Below are positions 33,758 through 41,147 of a DNA stretch of 41,147 nucleotides, piece after piece (position 1 is the first letter of the stretch; every line of letters begins with the position of its first letter). Under the pieces are notes generated by a model. The model ran no database searches and was not told the DNA's origin. It saw only the letters and a list, made by a program, of their open reading frames with translations. Where the stretch lies: the NCBI GenBank assembly GCA_031291305.1, contig JARLJH010000003.1, positions 1 through 41,147 on the forward strand, read 5' to 3'. The stretch comes from Rhodoferax sp. GTDB lineage: Bacteria > Pseudomonadota > Gammaproteobacteria > Burkholderiales > Burkholderiaceae_C. Both the position numbers and the translations under genes were made by a program.

Positions 33758-34581
33758 ATTAATTTCTCTTGCGGGGTGGTGATTTTCTTGAGTGGCAGGC
33801 TGCGCCCGGCAGTTTGCATCAGCGGCACGCTGGTGGCTTCGCCGTTCCACATAGGGTCTTCGATGCTGTCAAAGACCTCGCGCAGCTTCACGCCCCAACT
33901 GTTGTGCAGCATCTTGAAATAGGGGTTGTTCTCGTCAATGCAGACCACTTTGTCGCTCTCGAAGCGGTTGGCTTCATACACCACCAAGTCCAGCGGCAGG
34001 CCGACGGACAAGTTGGATTTGAGGGTGGAATCCATCGACACCAGCGCGCATTTGGCGGCTTCGTCCAGCGGGGTGGTGGGGGTGATGACGCGGTCCAGCA
34101 CCGGTTTGCCGTATTTGGATTCGCCCACCTGGAAGTAGGGCGTCTCAGGCGTGGCTTCAATGAAGTTTCCTGCCGAATAGACCTGAAAAAGGCGCATGCC
34201 TTCGCCCTTGATCTGGCCACCAAAGATCAGACTGACATTGAAATCGACACCGGCGAGTTTGAGCGCTGCCGCGTCGCGCTCATACACGTGGCGGATCGCC
34301 GCACCCAGCACGCGGGCCGCGTCAAACATGCTTTTGGCGTTCCAGATGGTCAGACCTTCATCTTCATCGTGGTCCTTGAGTTTCTCGACCTGCAAAATCT
34401 CGCGCACCGACTGGGAAATGCTCAGGTTGCCCGCTGACAGCAGCACCATGAAGCGGTCGTCGGGCTTTTCATAGACGATCATTTTGCGAAAGGTGCTGAT
34501 CTGGTCCAGCCCGGCATTGGTGCGGGAGTCGGACAGAAAGACCATTCCGGCATTGAGTTTGATGGCGACGCAGTAAGTCAT
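33754..34581 (-). CDS. Anbu, proteasome-like ancestral beta-subunit peptidase
   Basis: The 275-residue protein has the N-terminal-nucleophile signature of Anbu (COG3484). After removal of Met the chain begins TYCVAIKLNAG, giving Thr1 as nucleophile, with Asp17 in FLSDSRTNAG and a Lys near position 32. FGGQIKGEGMRLFQVYSAGN is a further family segment. I chose the ATG at 34581 over the TTG at 34596 because the catalytic Thr must follow the initiator Met. In many Proteobacteria Anbu lies beside circularly permuted ATP-grasp, alpha-E and transglutaminase-like genes. None is present here; instead it is followed by an overlapping alpha/beta hydrolase gene. Its upstream region faces a perfect FNR box about 125 bases away. 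Confidence 0.93.
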   Translation of the reverse strand: MTYCVAIKLNAGMVFLSDSRTNAGLDQISTFRKMIVYEKPDDRFMVLLSAGNLSISQSVREILQVEKLKDHDEDEGLTIWNAKSMFDAARVLGAAIRHVYERDAAALKLAGVDFNVSLIFGGQIKGEGMRLFQVYSAGNFIEATPETPYFQVGESKYGKPVLDRVITPTTPLDEAAKCALVSMDSTLKSNLSVGLPLDLVVYEANRFESDKVVCIDENNPYFKMLHNSWGVKLREVFDSIEDPMWNGEATSVPLMQTAGRSLPLKKITTPQEKLI

Positions 34582-34705
34582 GGAGGTGGAATGCAAAGCA
34601 GTGTGAAATAGGCAAAGGGGCTATTGTCCATCAGACATCCCAAGCAAGCCGTGTGCCCGGAGTTCCTGGTTTTCGGGTATCCCCTAGTGGTTCGATGGAG
34701 GGATG

Positions 34706-34719
34706 TTGATCAAAATCAA
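34706..34719. promoter_or_regulatory. perfect FNR/Anr box in the Anbu-DsrE divergent promoter region
   Basis: TTGAT-CAAA-ATCAA matches the FNR consensus at all ten fixed positions. Its centre is about 104 bases before the DsrE-like start at 34817. A start of transcription about 41 bases downstream (near 34754) would leave a 63-base leader, the normal arrangement for activation under low oxygen. It could also affect the divergent Anbu gene. Confidence 0.75.
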
Positions 34720-34816
34720 TATTGGCTTATATTCTTGCCACTTTTGCATTGAAAATTCTTTCATGGTCGGCCTGTGTGGCCTCCATGCACCACTTCTTAC
34801 CCAGACTACTCTTGCC

Positions 34817-35317
34817 ATGAACTTCAATCTGTCTTCGCGTCGCCATTTGATCGGCAGTCTGGCGGGACTGGCTGCAGCCAGCACCACGATGGAGGCATCG
34901 GCAGCCTCTACCGCAGATGGGTCATCACTAGGCACGGTGATGGATGCCAATGGCACTCGTAACAAGATCATTTATCAGCTCAACAAGGCAGACCCCGAAT
35001 ACCAGCAGGACATTTTCAACTCCATCAGCGCCATGCTGGGCAAGTATGTCGATGACATCAGCATCGTGGTGGTGGTCTGGGGGCCGGGCATCCACCTGCT
35101 GGCCCAAAAGCCCAGGCGGCCGGTGCCCAAGCTGTTTCAGCAGCGCGTCAGAAGCATGGCGGAGTCGTATGGTGTGAAGTTCATCGCCTGTGAAAACACC
35201 ATGAAAACCATTGGCTGGGGCGCTGCAGACATGCATGACTTTATCGAGGTGGAAGATTTTGGCGCCGCAGCTGTCATGCGACTGCAGCAGCAGGGTTACG
35301 CGTATCTGTCCTGGTAA
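34817..35317 (+). CDS. exported DsrE/DsrF-like protein
   Basis: The 166-residue protein starts MNFNLSSRRHLIGSLAGLA, a twin-arginine-like signal peptide with cleavage near ASAAS. The mature part has the alternating strand-helix pattern of the DsrE/DsrF-like superfamily (COG1416 type): KIIYQLNKADPEYQ, ISIVVVVWGPGIHLLAQ, a helix VRSMAESYGVKFIACENTM, and a C-terminal MRLQQQGYAYLSW. One Cys (in FIACENT) sits where related sulfur-carrier proteins have their reactive residue. Periplasmic members of this superfamily are common near respiratory or sulfur genes, but their reaction is not known. The frame is open from 34703; ATG 34817 is chosen because the signal peptide begins there, although no good ribosome site is seen. 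Regulation by FNR is expected. Confidence 0.82.
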   Translation: MNFNLSSRRHLIGSLAGLAAASTTMEASAASTADGSSLGTVMDANGTRNKIIYQLNKADPEYQQDIFNSISAMLGKYVDDISIVVVVWGPGIHLLAQKPRRPVPKLFQQRVRSMAESYGVKFIACENTMKTIGWGAADMHDFIEVEDFGAAAVMRLQQQGYAYLSW

Positions 35318-35477
35318 GCGCTTGGGCGTGCCCTTCAGGCTACCGCCAGCTTCTTGAGCTTGTGCACTTCCTTCGTACCCCGAGTGCCATGTGCGGTGCC
35401 GCACAGCCAGTCGTGTCAGAACGACTTAATATGGGAAGTGCGTTTCTTTTGATGCACGCGCCACAAGGAGGTGTTCC

Positions 35478-36281
35478 GTGAAATCTCTGAATATTTTCTG
35501 GCCGCTGGTGGTTGCCCTGACGGGCTTGCCTGTAGCCTCGTCTGCACAGCAACTTGGGTACGCGGCGAAGGAGATCAATCTGCGAGCCGGGCCGTCGCGA
35601 GACTATCCGGTGGTTGCCGTCATTGGCTCGGGTGTTTCTTTCGTTGTTGATGGGTGTGTGGCGGACTACCGATGGTGTGACGTGACAGTGGGGCAAGATC
35701 GCGGCTGGGTGTACGCCGGCAACATCATTTATTCGTATCAGGGTGCGAGCGTTCCGCTGTTGAGTTATGGCGCGGCGTTGGGCATCGGCATCATTGCGTT
35801 CAGCGTGGGTGACTATTGGGACAGCTATTACCGCAATCGTCCCTGGTATCCGCAGCGCCAGCGCTGGATGGACCGGCCACAGCCCGTATTTCGACCACAA
35901 CCCCATGGCCGTCCGGGTCAGGTGATGGGTCATCCTGAGCCGAATCGTCCACGAACGATGCCCGGCATGCCTCAAAGCCCAGGGCAGGATCACCCGCGCA
36001 GTGGTATTCAACCTCAACCCCAACCGAATCGGGTGCCCCCGTCAGGCATGCCGCGGCCCTTCCAAGGCGCACATCCGACTGGTTCTGAAGCGACGCAGCA
36101 CAACCACGCCCCTGACGCAACTCGACATGTACCGCCGGTTCGCGCACCTGCGGAAGGCGGGCCGCAGATCGACAATAGGCATCCCGCAGATGCCGCCCAA
36201 GGTGCGGCGCAAGGCCAGCCGCAGCGTGGGGCCCGACGCGCCCAGCCCTGGGAGGAAGATCCCACCAAAGGCAGGAAATAG
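35478..36281 (+). CDS. exported bacterial SH3 (SH3b) domain protein with Pro-rich tail
   Basis: The 267-residue protein opens with a signal peptide (NIFWPLVVALTGLPVASSA). An SH3_3-type domain follows at about 25-90, with the classic INLRAGPSRDYPVVAVIGSG and CDVTVGQDRGWVYAGNI. A glycine-rich hydrophobic stretch (about 95-112) comes next, then a low-complexity tail rich in Pro, Arg, Gln and His. SH3b domains usually bind peptidoglycan or peptide ligands in the periplasm. The GTG start at 35478 has a very strong ribosome site, AAGGAGGTG. The tail should be disordered and may associate with the wall or with nucleic acids. No partner gene is evident nearby. Confidence 0.86.
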   Translation: MKSLNIFWPLVVALTGLPVASSAQQLGYAAKEINLRAGPSRDYPVVAVIGSGVSFVVDGCVADYRWCDVTVGQDRGWVYAGNIIYSYQGASVPLLSYGAALGIGIIAFSVGDYWDSYYRNRPWYPQRQRWMDRPQPVFRPQPHGRPGQVMGHPEPNRPRTMPGMPQSPGQDHPRSGIQPQPQPNRVPPSGMPRPFQGAHPTGSEATQHNHAPDATRHVPPVRAPAEGGPQIDNRHPADAAQGAAQGQPQRGARRAQPWEEDPTKGRK

Positions 36282-36404
36282 CGTGCCCGGTATTTGGTTG
36301 GGCATGTATTCCTTTTTTACCTTGGGCCTGCAGGTGGCGTTATTGCGAAAGCCTGTGTTGTTGCCTGACTTGGCCGTATAGCCCTGCAAAAGTTCTGTTG
36401 ATCG

Positions 36405-39056
36405 TCAGGACAGAGCGCTTAGCTTCTTCAACTGGTACAGCGCCTCCAACGCCTCACGCGGGCTCAGTTCATCGGGATTTATGGCTCTAGCCCAGGTTTC
36501 TACTTGGCTAGAAGCTATGTCTTCTGTAGCGGGTGGTGCGGCAAATAAATCCACCTGGGCTTGATGCGCGGTGGCTTGGTTCTCCAGCGCCTCCAGCGTG
36601 TGGCGGGCGTGGTTGACCACGGTAGCAGGCATACCAGCCAAGCGTGCCACCTGAATACCGTAGCTCTTGCTGGCTGGGCCGCTCTGGATTTCATGCAGAA
36701 AGACGATGTCGCGGCCTGATTCAGCCGCACTCACATGCACGTTGATGGCCGCGTGGTGGGTGGCGGGAAACTCGGTCAGCTCAAAGTAGTGGGTGGCAAA
36801 CAGGGTGTAGGCTTGGGTTTTGTCGTGCAGTTGGGTGGCAATCGCGCTGGCCAGCGCCAGGCCGTCAAAGGTGCTGGTGCCGCGGCCAATTTCGTCCATC
36901 AGCACCAGCGAGTTGGGCGTGGCGGCGTTGAGGATTTGGGCGGCTTCGAGCATCTCCAGCATGAAGGTCGATTGCGCGTTGGCCAGATCGTCGGCGGCGC
37001 CAATGCGGGTGTGGATGGCATCAATCGGCCCCAGGCGGCAGGCGCTTGCCGGCACGTAGCTGCCCATGCTGGCCAGCAGCACAATCACCGCAATCTGGCG
37101 CATGTAGGTCGATTTGCCGCCCATATTCGGGCCGGTGATGATCTGCATGCGCTGCTTGACGCTCAGGCGGGTGTCGTTGGCAATGAAGGCACCCGAACTC
37201 AGTTCGGCCAGCCGCGCTTGCACGACAGGGTGGCGACCGGCATTGATGTCGATACACGGCTCTTTGACAAACTGCGGCGCGCACCAGTCCAGGGTGAGGC
37301 TGCGCTCGGCCAGGGCGCATAGCGCGTCCAGCGTGGCCAGCGCGTCTGCCAGTTTCGTGAGCGCGGGCACATAGGCCTGTAACTGATCCAGCACTTGCTC
37401 GTACAACCATTTTTCGCGCGCCAGGGCACGCTCCTGGGCACTCAGGGCTTTGTCTTCAAAGGCTTTGAGTTCGGGCGTGATGAAGCGTTCGGCGTTTTTC
37501 AGGGTCTGGCGGCGGCGGTAGTCGTCGGGCACCTTGGCCGCTTGGCCTTGGGTGACTTCGATGAAAAAGCCGTGCACCTTGTTGTACTGCACGCGCAGGT
37601 TGGTGATGCCAGTGCGCGCCCGTTCGCGGGTTTCCAGATCGAGCAAAAAGCTGTCGCAGTTGGTCTGGATGGCGCGCAGCTCGTCCAGCTCGTTGTCGAA
37701 GCCCGAGGCGATCACGCCACCGTCGCGAATCAGTGCGGCGGGCTCGGCATCAATGGCGGCCCTCAGCAATTCGGCACAGCCTGCTGGGGGCAGAAGCTCG
37801 GCGGATATATATGTCAAATAGGCCTCTAGCCCTTGTAATACGGGGGCTAGTAGCTCTGTTTTATGCAGCGTTACCTGCAAGCCCACCAGCTCGCGCGGGC
37901 GCACCTGGCGCAGCGCAATGCGCGCGGTGATGCGTTGCACGTCGGTGCTGCCCTTGAGCTGCTGGCGCAGCTTGTCCCAAGGCCCGGCACCGGCTGACTG
38001 GGCGGCGCCAGAGCGCAGTGCCTCAATCGCGGTCAGCCGCTGGCGTGCTGCGGTGCGGTCACGCGGGGGTGACAGCAGCCAGCTTTTGAGCAAGCGGCTG
38101 CCCATGCCGGTCATGCAGGTGTCCAAGAGCGAGAACAGCGTGGGCGCGTCCTCGCCACGCAGGTTTTGCACCAGCTCCAGATTGCGCCGGGTGGTGGGTG
38201 GCAGGTCGATCAGGTCATCGGCGCGCTGCACCTGCACGCTGTGGATGTGCGTCAGTGCCCGGCCCTGGGTGTGCTCGGTATAGCTCAAAAGTGCTGCTGC
38301 TGCCGCCTGCGCTTGGGTTAGGTCTTGCGCCTGCCAAGGGGCCAGGCTGGCGGCCTGCAAATGCTGGGTCAGGCTTCGCTGGCCCAGGCCTGCGTCAAAC
38401 TGCCAGTCGGGGCGCACCGAGATGGACAGCGAGGTCGCAGCGGGAATGGCGCGCAGCCGCGCCTCGAAAGCCGGTGTGGCACCGGCGCTGAAGATCAGCT
38501 CGCCCGGGCTCACGCGCAGCACCCAGTTGGCCAGATCGTCCGCCGCGCATTCGGCCAGATGCACTATGCCTTGTGTCACACTCAGCCAGGCCAGGCCGCA
38601 GATGTTGCGCGACCCCTGGTGCACGGCCAGCAGGATGGCCTCGGTCTTGTCGCTGAGCAACTCCAGATCGGTGAGCGTGCCAGGGGTGACGACGCGCACC
38701 ACTTTGCGCTCGACCGGTCCTTTGGCGCTGGCGACATCGCCCACCTGCTCGCAGATCGCCACCGATTCACCCAGCTTGATGAGCCGCGCCAGATAGGTTT
38801 CCACCGAATGAAAGGGCACACCGGCCATCACCACCGGCTGCCCGGCGGACTGGCCGCGCTGCGTCAGGGTGATGTTGAGCAGGCGCGCTGCCTTTTCGGC
38901 ATCGGCGTAAAACAGTTCGTAGAAATCCCCCATGCGGTAAAACAGCAGGGTCTGCGGGTAGTCTGCTTTCAGGCCCAGGTACTGCTGCATCATGGGGGTG
39001 TGCGCAGCATTTACACCGTCTTCGCCTGAGCTGAGGTTTTTATCTTTTGAAATCAA
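36405..39056 (-). CDS. mutS: DNA mismatch repair protein MutS
   Basis: The 883-residue protein recognises mismatches and recruits MutL. The mismatch-reading motif GDFYELF is at 43-49 (Phe45 and Glu47). The connector, lever and clamp domains follow, then Walker [10 protein letters not shown] near 640, Walker [21 protein letters not shown] near 716-735, the [10 protein letters not shown] segment, and a C-terminal tetramerisation helix ([16 protein letters not shown]). It is slightly longer than the 853 residues of the Escherichia coli protein. Part of the excess falls in two places where the coding sequence contains copies of the dispersed palindromic repeat: the lever region (about 401-412) and the flexible linker before the last helix (about 846-858). 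The gene has no operon partner here. Confidence 0.98.
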   Translation of the reverse strand: MISKDKNLSSGEDGVNAAHTPMMQQYLGLKADYPQTLLFYRMGDFYELFYADAEKAARLLNITLTQRGQSAGQPVVMAGVPFHSVETYLARLIKLGESVAICEQVGDVASAKGPVERKVVRVVTPGTLTDLELLSDKTEAILLAVHQGSRNICGLAWLSVTQGIVHLAECAADDLANWVLRVSPGELIFSAGATPAFEARLRAIPAATSLSISVRPDWQFDAGLGQRSLTQHLQAASLAPWQAQDLTQAQAAAAALLSYTEHTQGRALTHIHSVQVQRADDLIDLPPTTRRNLELVQNLRGEDAPTLFSLLDTCMTGMGSRLLKSWLLSPPRDRTAARQRLTAIEALRSGAAQSAGAGPWDKLRQQLKGSTDVQRITARIALRQVRPRELVGLQVTLHKTELLAPVLQGLEAYLTYISAELLPPAGCAELLRAAIDAEPAALIRDGGVIASGFDNELDELRAIQTNCDSFLLDLETRERARTGITNLRVQYNKVHGFFIEVTQGQAAKVPDDYRRRQTLKNAERFITPELKAFEDKALSAQERALAREKWLYEQVLDQLQAYVPALTKLADALATLDALCALAERSLTLDWCAPQFVKEPCIDINAGRHPVVQARLAELSSGAFIANDTRLSVKQRMQIITGPNMGGKSTYMRQIAVIVLLASMGSYVPASACRLGPIDAIHTRIGAADDLANAQSTFMLEMLEAAQILNAATPNSLVLMDEIGRGTSTFDGLALASAIATQLHDKTQAYTLFATHYFELTEFPATHHAAINVHVSAAESGRDIVFLHEIQSGPASKSYGIQVARLAGMPATVVNHARHTLEALENQATAHQAQVDLFAAPPATEDIASSQVETWARAINPDELSPREALEALYQLKKLSALS
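36483..36520 (-). repeat. dispersed palindromic repeat, copy C, inside mutS
   Basis: The minus strand reads ACATAGCTTCTAGCCAAG, then CCTGGGCTAGAGCC. Arms CTAGCC and GGGCTAG can pair. It encodes residues around 846-858 ([11 protein letters not shown]) in the linker between the ATPase/helix-turn-helix part and the tetramerisation helix. Confidence 0.65.
37821..37855 (-). repeat. dispersed palindromic repeat, copy B, inside mutS
   Basis: The minus strand reads AGCTACTAGCCCCCGTATT, then ACAAGGGCTAGAGGCC. CTAGCCC and GGGCTAG form a stem. It encodes about residues 401-411 ([11 protein letters not shown]) in the lever domain. The right end is identical to that of copy A. Confidence 0.7.
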
Positions 39057-39253
39057 TGAATTACGTCCAGTCTAATAAGTCGCACGGGCGATAGTGTTGT
39101 GACATGAGTTCTACCCAAAGGTCCGTCTTTGGAAAATCAAGACGCTTTAAAGTTGGTTTAAAAACATCAGGTTTTGTTTGAAGCTATTTTGCTGCATCAC
39201 ACGCCCGTACAGCGAGGGACGCTTTTTTGCCGCCCTTGGATGTTTCAGCACAT

Positions 39254-39877
39254 TCATGGCGCCTTTTGGTCCGTGGCTTTTGCCAGGCACATATGGGTGG
39301 TATTGCGTGTGAGGGCTCCCAGCTTTTCCATCGCGTAGATGCATCGGTAGAGAGCTTCGTGGGTTACGCCGAGTTCGGCAGCCAAGGACTTGATGCCAGC
39401 ACCGATGGGGAAGCGTCCATCGTCGCCTTCGGTTTCCAGAAGATGGACGAAGCGGTCCTGCACCTTGGTGAGTGAAAGTCTTTCGCATTGCAAACGCAAC
39501 CGTTTGACTTCCTTGTTGAGCATGCCAATCCAACGTCCGGCAAAGGCGGTGTCGTTATCGAGCGCATCGCGAATTTCCCGCACAGGGATTTGGATGATTT
39601 TTGCGTTCACCGCCACCTGACCGTGACAGTGGTATTTCGCCGATTTGAGGCTGGCCTCGCTCACGAATCCCTTTCGCGTGCGCTGCAAAATCACCGAAGT
39701 GCCTTGCAGGCCGGGCCGCTCGAGCACAACTTCGCCGCTGACCACGAAAAACATGTGCTGCGGCCTGTCGCCGACCTTGAATAGGCAGGCCCCCTTAGGA
39801 AGCGCAGCTTCCTCGCACGAGGCGATCAAACCCCTTGGCAGCAGTTCGTGAAGTTCTTGAATAGCGTCTGCAGACAT
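39254..39877 (-). CDS. Crp/Fnr-family transcriptional regulator
   Basis: The 207-residue protein has a cyclic-nucleotide-binding-type beta-roll (about 20-115, including LFKVGDRPQHMFFVVSGEV), a long dimer helix (about 115-140) and a C-terminal winged helix (about 150-200). The recognition helix contains THEALYRCIYAME; its Glu and Arg occupy the positions that FNR and CRP use to read TGA. There is no FNR-type N-terminal iron-sulfur cysteine cluster, but single cysteines occur at the beta-roll start (SCEEAALPKGAC) and in KYHCHG, so a redox or other ligand is possible. Two TGAT-N4-ATCA palindromes lie between its start and the divergent DUF4395 gene, which suggests control of itself and of that operon. 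Confidence 0.93.
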   Translation of the reverse strand: MSADAIQELHELLPRGLIASCEEAALPKGACLFKVGDRPQHMFFVVSGEVVLERPGLQGTSVILQRTRKGFVSEASLKSAKYHCHGQVAVNAKIIQIPVREIRDALDNDTAFAGRWIGMLNKEVKRLRLQCERLSLTKVQDRFVHLLETEGDDGRFPIGAGIKSLAAELGVTHEALYRCIYAMEKLGALTRNTTHMCLAKATDQKAP

Positions 39878-39894
39878 CGGTAAATTCTCATTCG

Positions 39895-39922
39895 TATGAT
39901 TTTAATCATATGATAATTATCA
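39895..39922. promoter_or_regulatory. two adjacent Crp/Fnr-type palindromes in the divergent promoter
   Basis: Site 1 is TATGATTTTAATCATA (39895-39910), a perfect inverted repeat containing TGAT-TTTA-ATCA. Site 2 is TGATAATTATCA (39911-39922), also perfect, with TGAT-AATT-ATCA. Their centres are 14 bases apart. They lie 18 bases from the regulator start and 36 bases before the DUF4395 start, so binding could repress the regulator gene and act on the other operon. Confidence 0.7.
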
Positions 39923-39958
39923 CTTACCCGCAATACTCTGGACAGTTCTTTATCCGAG

Positions 39959-40723
39959 ATGACTATGTCCGAATCCATCTTTCAATTTGGCGAGATGCGC
40001 CCTGAATACCAGATTCCCGTTCTCAATGAACGAGCAGTGCGAGCTGCAGCAGGCGTATTGTTTTTCCTGGGGTTGATCTGCTTTATGAATGCTTGGCTCA
40101 CTGGCAACTTTCAACCCACACGGGTCTTTGTGGTCAGTTTTTTGATCGATTTCAGCATCCGCATCTTTGTGAATCCGCGCTTTGCCCCGATCATGATTTT
40201 GGGGCAGTGGATGGTGCGCAAGCAGCAGGACGAGTGGAGCGGCGCACCGCAAAAGCGTTTCGCATGGGCCATTGGTTTTGTTTTGGCCGCCACCATGTTC
40301 TATCTGGTAGTGCTCAACAACGTTATTGGGCCGATCAATCTGATTGTGTGCTCGATGTGCCTGACTTTGCTCTTCTTTGAAACGGCATTTGGCATCTGCA
40401 TTGGGTGCAAGATTTACAACTTTTTCAATAAAGAAAAAGCACAGCTCTGTCCTGGTGGTGTGTGTGAGATGCCCGCAGATCAAGGTGTTTCTGTGACTGT
40501 TGCTCAAGCTGCTGTCCTCATCGCGTTTGCTGCGGCAACTGGAGCCATTGCGCAGTGGGTTTACAGCACGGCACCCAAGCGTGCTGCCAAACTCGAGGCA
40601 CCAGCTCCCCTTCAATCAGCAGCGCCCATCGATCCCGCTGAGGTCGAACGGTGCAAAGTGCCTGATTTCGCCAAGGCCATCGGCCACGAAGAAATGTGGA
40701 AGCTTCATAACAACTGCAAGTGA
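39959..40723 (+). CDS. DUF4395 membrane protein
   Basis: The 254-residue protein matches the DUF4395 family. It has paired N-terminal hydrophobic helices (about 28-60), a conserved central segment RIFVNPRFAPIMILGQWMVRK, two more helices (about 95-140) and the family hallmark TAFGICIGCKIYNFF with its CIGC pair near residue 148. A fifth hydrophobic stretch (about 180-200) and a soluble C-terminal tail with one Cys follow. DUF4395 proteins are often encoded with thioredoxin-like or sulfur-handling proteins, and the CxxC pair suggests a thiol or metal role; the reaction is not known. The next gene, an exported protein, starts 49 bases downstream in the same direction. Control by the divergent Crp/Fnr protein is likely. 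Confidence 0.88.
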   Translation: MTMSESIFQFGEMRPEYQIPVLNERAVRAAAGVLFFLGLICFMNAWLTGNFQPTRVFVVSFLIDFSIRIFVNPRFAPIMILGQWMVRKQQDEWSGAPQKRFAWAIGFVLAATMFYLVVLNNVIGPINLIVCSMCLTLLFFETAFGICIGCKIYNFFNKEKAQLCPGGVCEMPADQGVSVTVAQAAVLIAFAAATGAIAQWVYSTAPKRAAKLEAPAPLQSAAPIDPAEVERCKVPDFAKAIGHEEMWKLHNNCK

Positions 40724-40772
40724 TCACGCCCCTTTCTCGTGGCGACCCACAAATACAACAGAAGGAACCAGC

Positions 40773-41011
40773 ATGAGCCTTAACCGCCGAACCTTGATCA
40801 GTAGTGCTTCCGCTGCTGCATTGCTTCTTTCTATGGACAGCGTCTGGGCCGCGCAACCTGTCGTGGAAATCATCGCCTTTGCGCACCCACCCGTGCAGTC
40901 GGCCTTGAAGCCTCTGCGCGAATGGCTGACCAGCCAGGGCAAGCACGCGCGCGTGATTGAAATCGACATGGAAACGCCTGCTGGCGAGAAGCGAGCCGCT
41001 GCTGTTGGCGT
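40773..41011 (+). CDS. 5' exon of an exported protein gene interrupted by a group II intron
   Basis: From the ATG at 40773 (AAGGA six bases upstream) the first 79 residues start MSLNRRTLISSASAAALLLS, a Tat-like signal peptide with cleavage near VWAAQ. The mature part shows a strand-helix-strand beginning (VVEIIAFAHPP, then a helix to REWLTSQGK, then HARVIEID) that could be a thioredoxin-like fold without the CxxC motif. Coding character stops at about 41011, where the group II intron begins. The frame continues only into intron sequence to a stop at 41079-41081, giving a short chimeric tail. Full product would need intron splicing and the 3' exon beyond the window. Context suggests work with the DUF4395 protein. 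Confidence 0.75.
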
Positions 41012-41147
41012 GTGTGCCGTGCATGGCACGAATCCAGCCGGGTGCAAGTCCCGGTGCCAGGCTTGTAGAGCCGAAGGCTAGCCAAAGGGCAAGTGCGTCG
41101 TCGCGAGGCGGGGTGCGGAGGAAGCTCAAGGCGAAATCGCAGGGCGA
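41012..41147 (+). mobile_element. 5' end of a group II intron (continues beyond the window)
   Basis: The sequence starting GTGTGCCGTGCATGGCACG has the GUGYG 5' boundary of group II introns and the first small hairpin (GTGCC/GGCAC). The pattern CCAGCCGGGTGCAAGTCCCGG and the GGTGCGGAGGAAGC segment at about 41110-41124 look like domain I of bacterial group II introns as I remember them. It lies in the sense orientation of the interrupted gene, so splicing could restore the message. The reverse transcriptase gene and the 3' end are outside the window. The exact 5' boundary could be 41010 or 41012, because GTGTG repeats. Confidence 0.8.

Noticed and set aside
36735-37322. Rightward open frames opposite mutS (also 38325-39029)
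   Set aside because: They are antisense to MutS ATPase and clamp coding sequence. Their Gly/Val/Gln/His-rich composition is that of a shadow frame.
39160-39190. Weak AAAAC/GTTTT symmetry between mutS and the Crp/Fnr gene
   Set aside because: The stem is only five A/T-rich pairs and has no GC clamp. It is not enough to call a terminator.
40500-40772. Upstream extension of the exported-protein frame over the DUF4395 gene
   Set aside because: The open frame continues by chance. The signal peptide and ribosome site fix the start at 40773.

Overview
The window looks like chromosomal DNA of a betaproteobacterium of the order Burkholderiales, most likely Comamonadaceae (Rhodoferax/Polaromonas-like). 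The reasons are high GC in most genes, the family-typical GlnRS and MutS, the Anbu protease, and copies of a short palindromic repeat (core roughly TAGCT...GCCC...GGGCTAGAGGCC) that I recall as common in this family. No rRNA, tRNA or CRISPR array was seen. Family assignments rest on motifs read by eye, because no database search was possible.

Layout. 1-2.1 kb: an AT-rich, probably foreign P-loop ATPase gene ending at a strong hairpin terminator. 2.1-7.6 kb: glnS, a PAS-GGDEF diguanylate cyclase, a polytopic membrane protein, a phage-type AAA ATPase and a LON-substrate-binding-domain protein. 7.7-12.9 kb: a probable envelope export cluster (periplasmic helical-repeat protein, LolD-like ATPase, FtsX/LolE-like permease, LolA-like periplasmic protein, outer-membrane beta-barrel). 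It is split by a 0.48 kb spacer containing ~100 bp inverted repeats. 13.1-17.7 kb: a HisKA_2 sensor kinase, an ANTAR (RNA-binding) response regulator and a chemoreceptor. 17.8-25.7 kb: a MASE3-PAS-GGDEF-EAL protein preceded by a possible 32-codon leader ORF, then on the minus strand a kaiC-kaiB operon whose third gene is a 1035-residue PAS/GAF/degenerate-GGDEF/EAL protein. 26.2-32.9 kb: a 2-oxoglutarate oxygenase, a LytS/LytR-type two-component pair, and the run uppP, HD-GYP phosphodiesterase, PAS histidine kinase. 32.9-39.1 kb: an alpha/beta hydrolase with an apparent CTG start, the proteasome-like peptidase Anbu, an exported DsrE-like protein behind a perfect FNR box, an SH3b protein and mutS. 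39.2-41.1 kb: a Crp/Fnr regulator with two FNR-like palindromes in its divergent promoter, a DUF4395 membrane protein, and an exported protein gene interrupted by the 5' end of a group II intron that runs off the window.

How it works together. The region is unusually rich in signal transduction. Four genes have c-di-GMP domains (one GGDEF, one GGDEF-EAL, one degenerate GGDEF-EAL, one HD-GYP), and there are three histidine kinases. The most striking unit is the kai operon: KaiC keeps both ATPase P-loops and the CII phosphorylation positions, KaiB is canonical, no kaiA is present, and the overlapping stop/start junctions tie both to an EAL protein. This suggests that a Kai timer or stress switch here is read out through c-di-GMP turnover rather than through a histidine kinase. 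The second candidate system is the ABC/LolA-like/beta-barrel cluster, which has the parts needed to carry a lipid or lipoprotein from the inner to the outer membrane.
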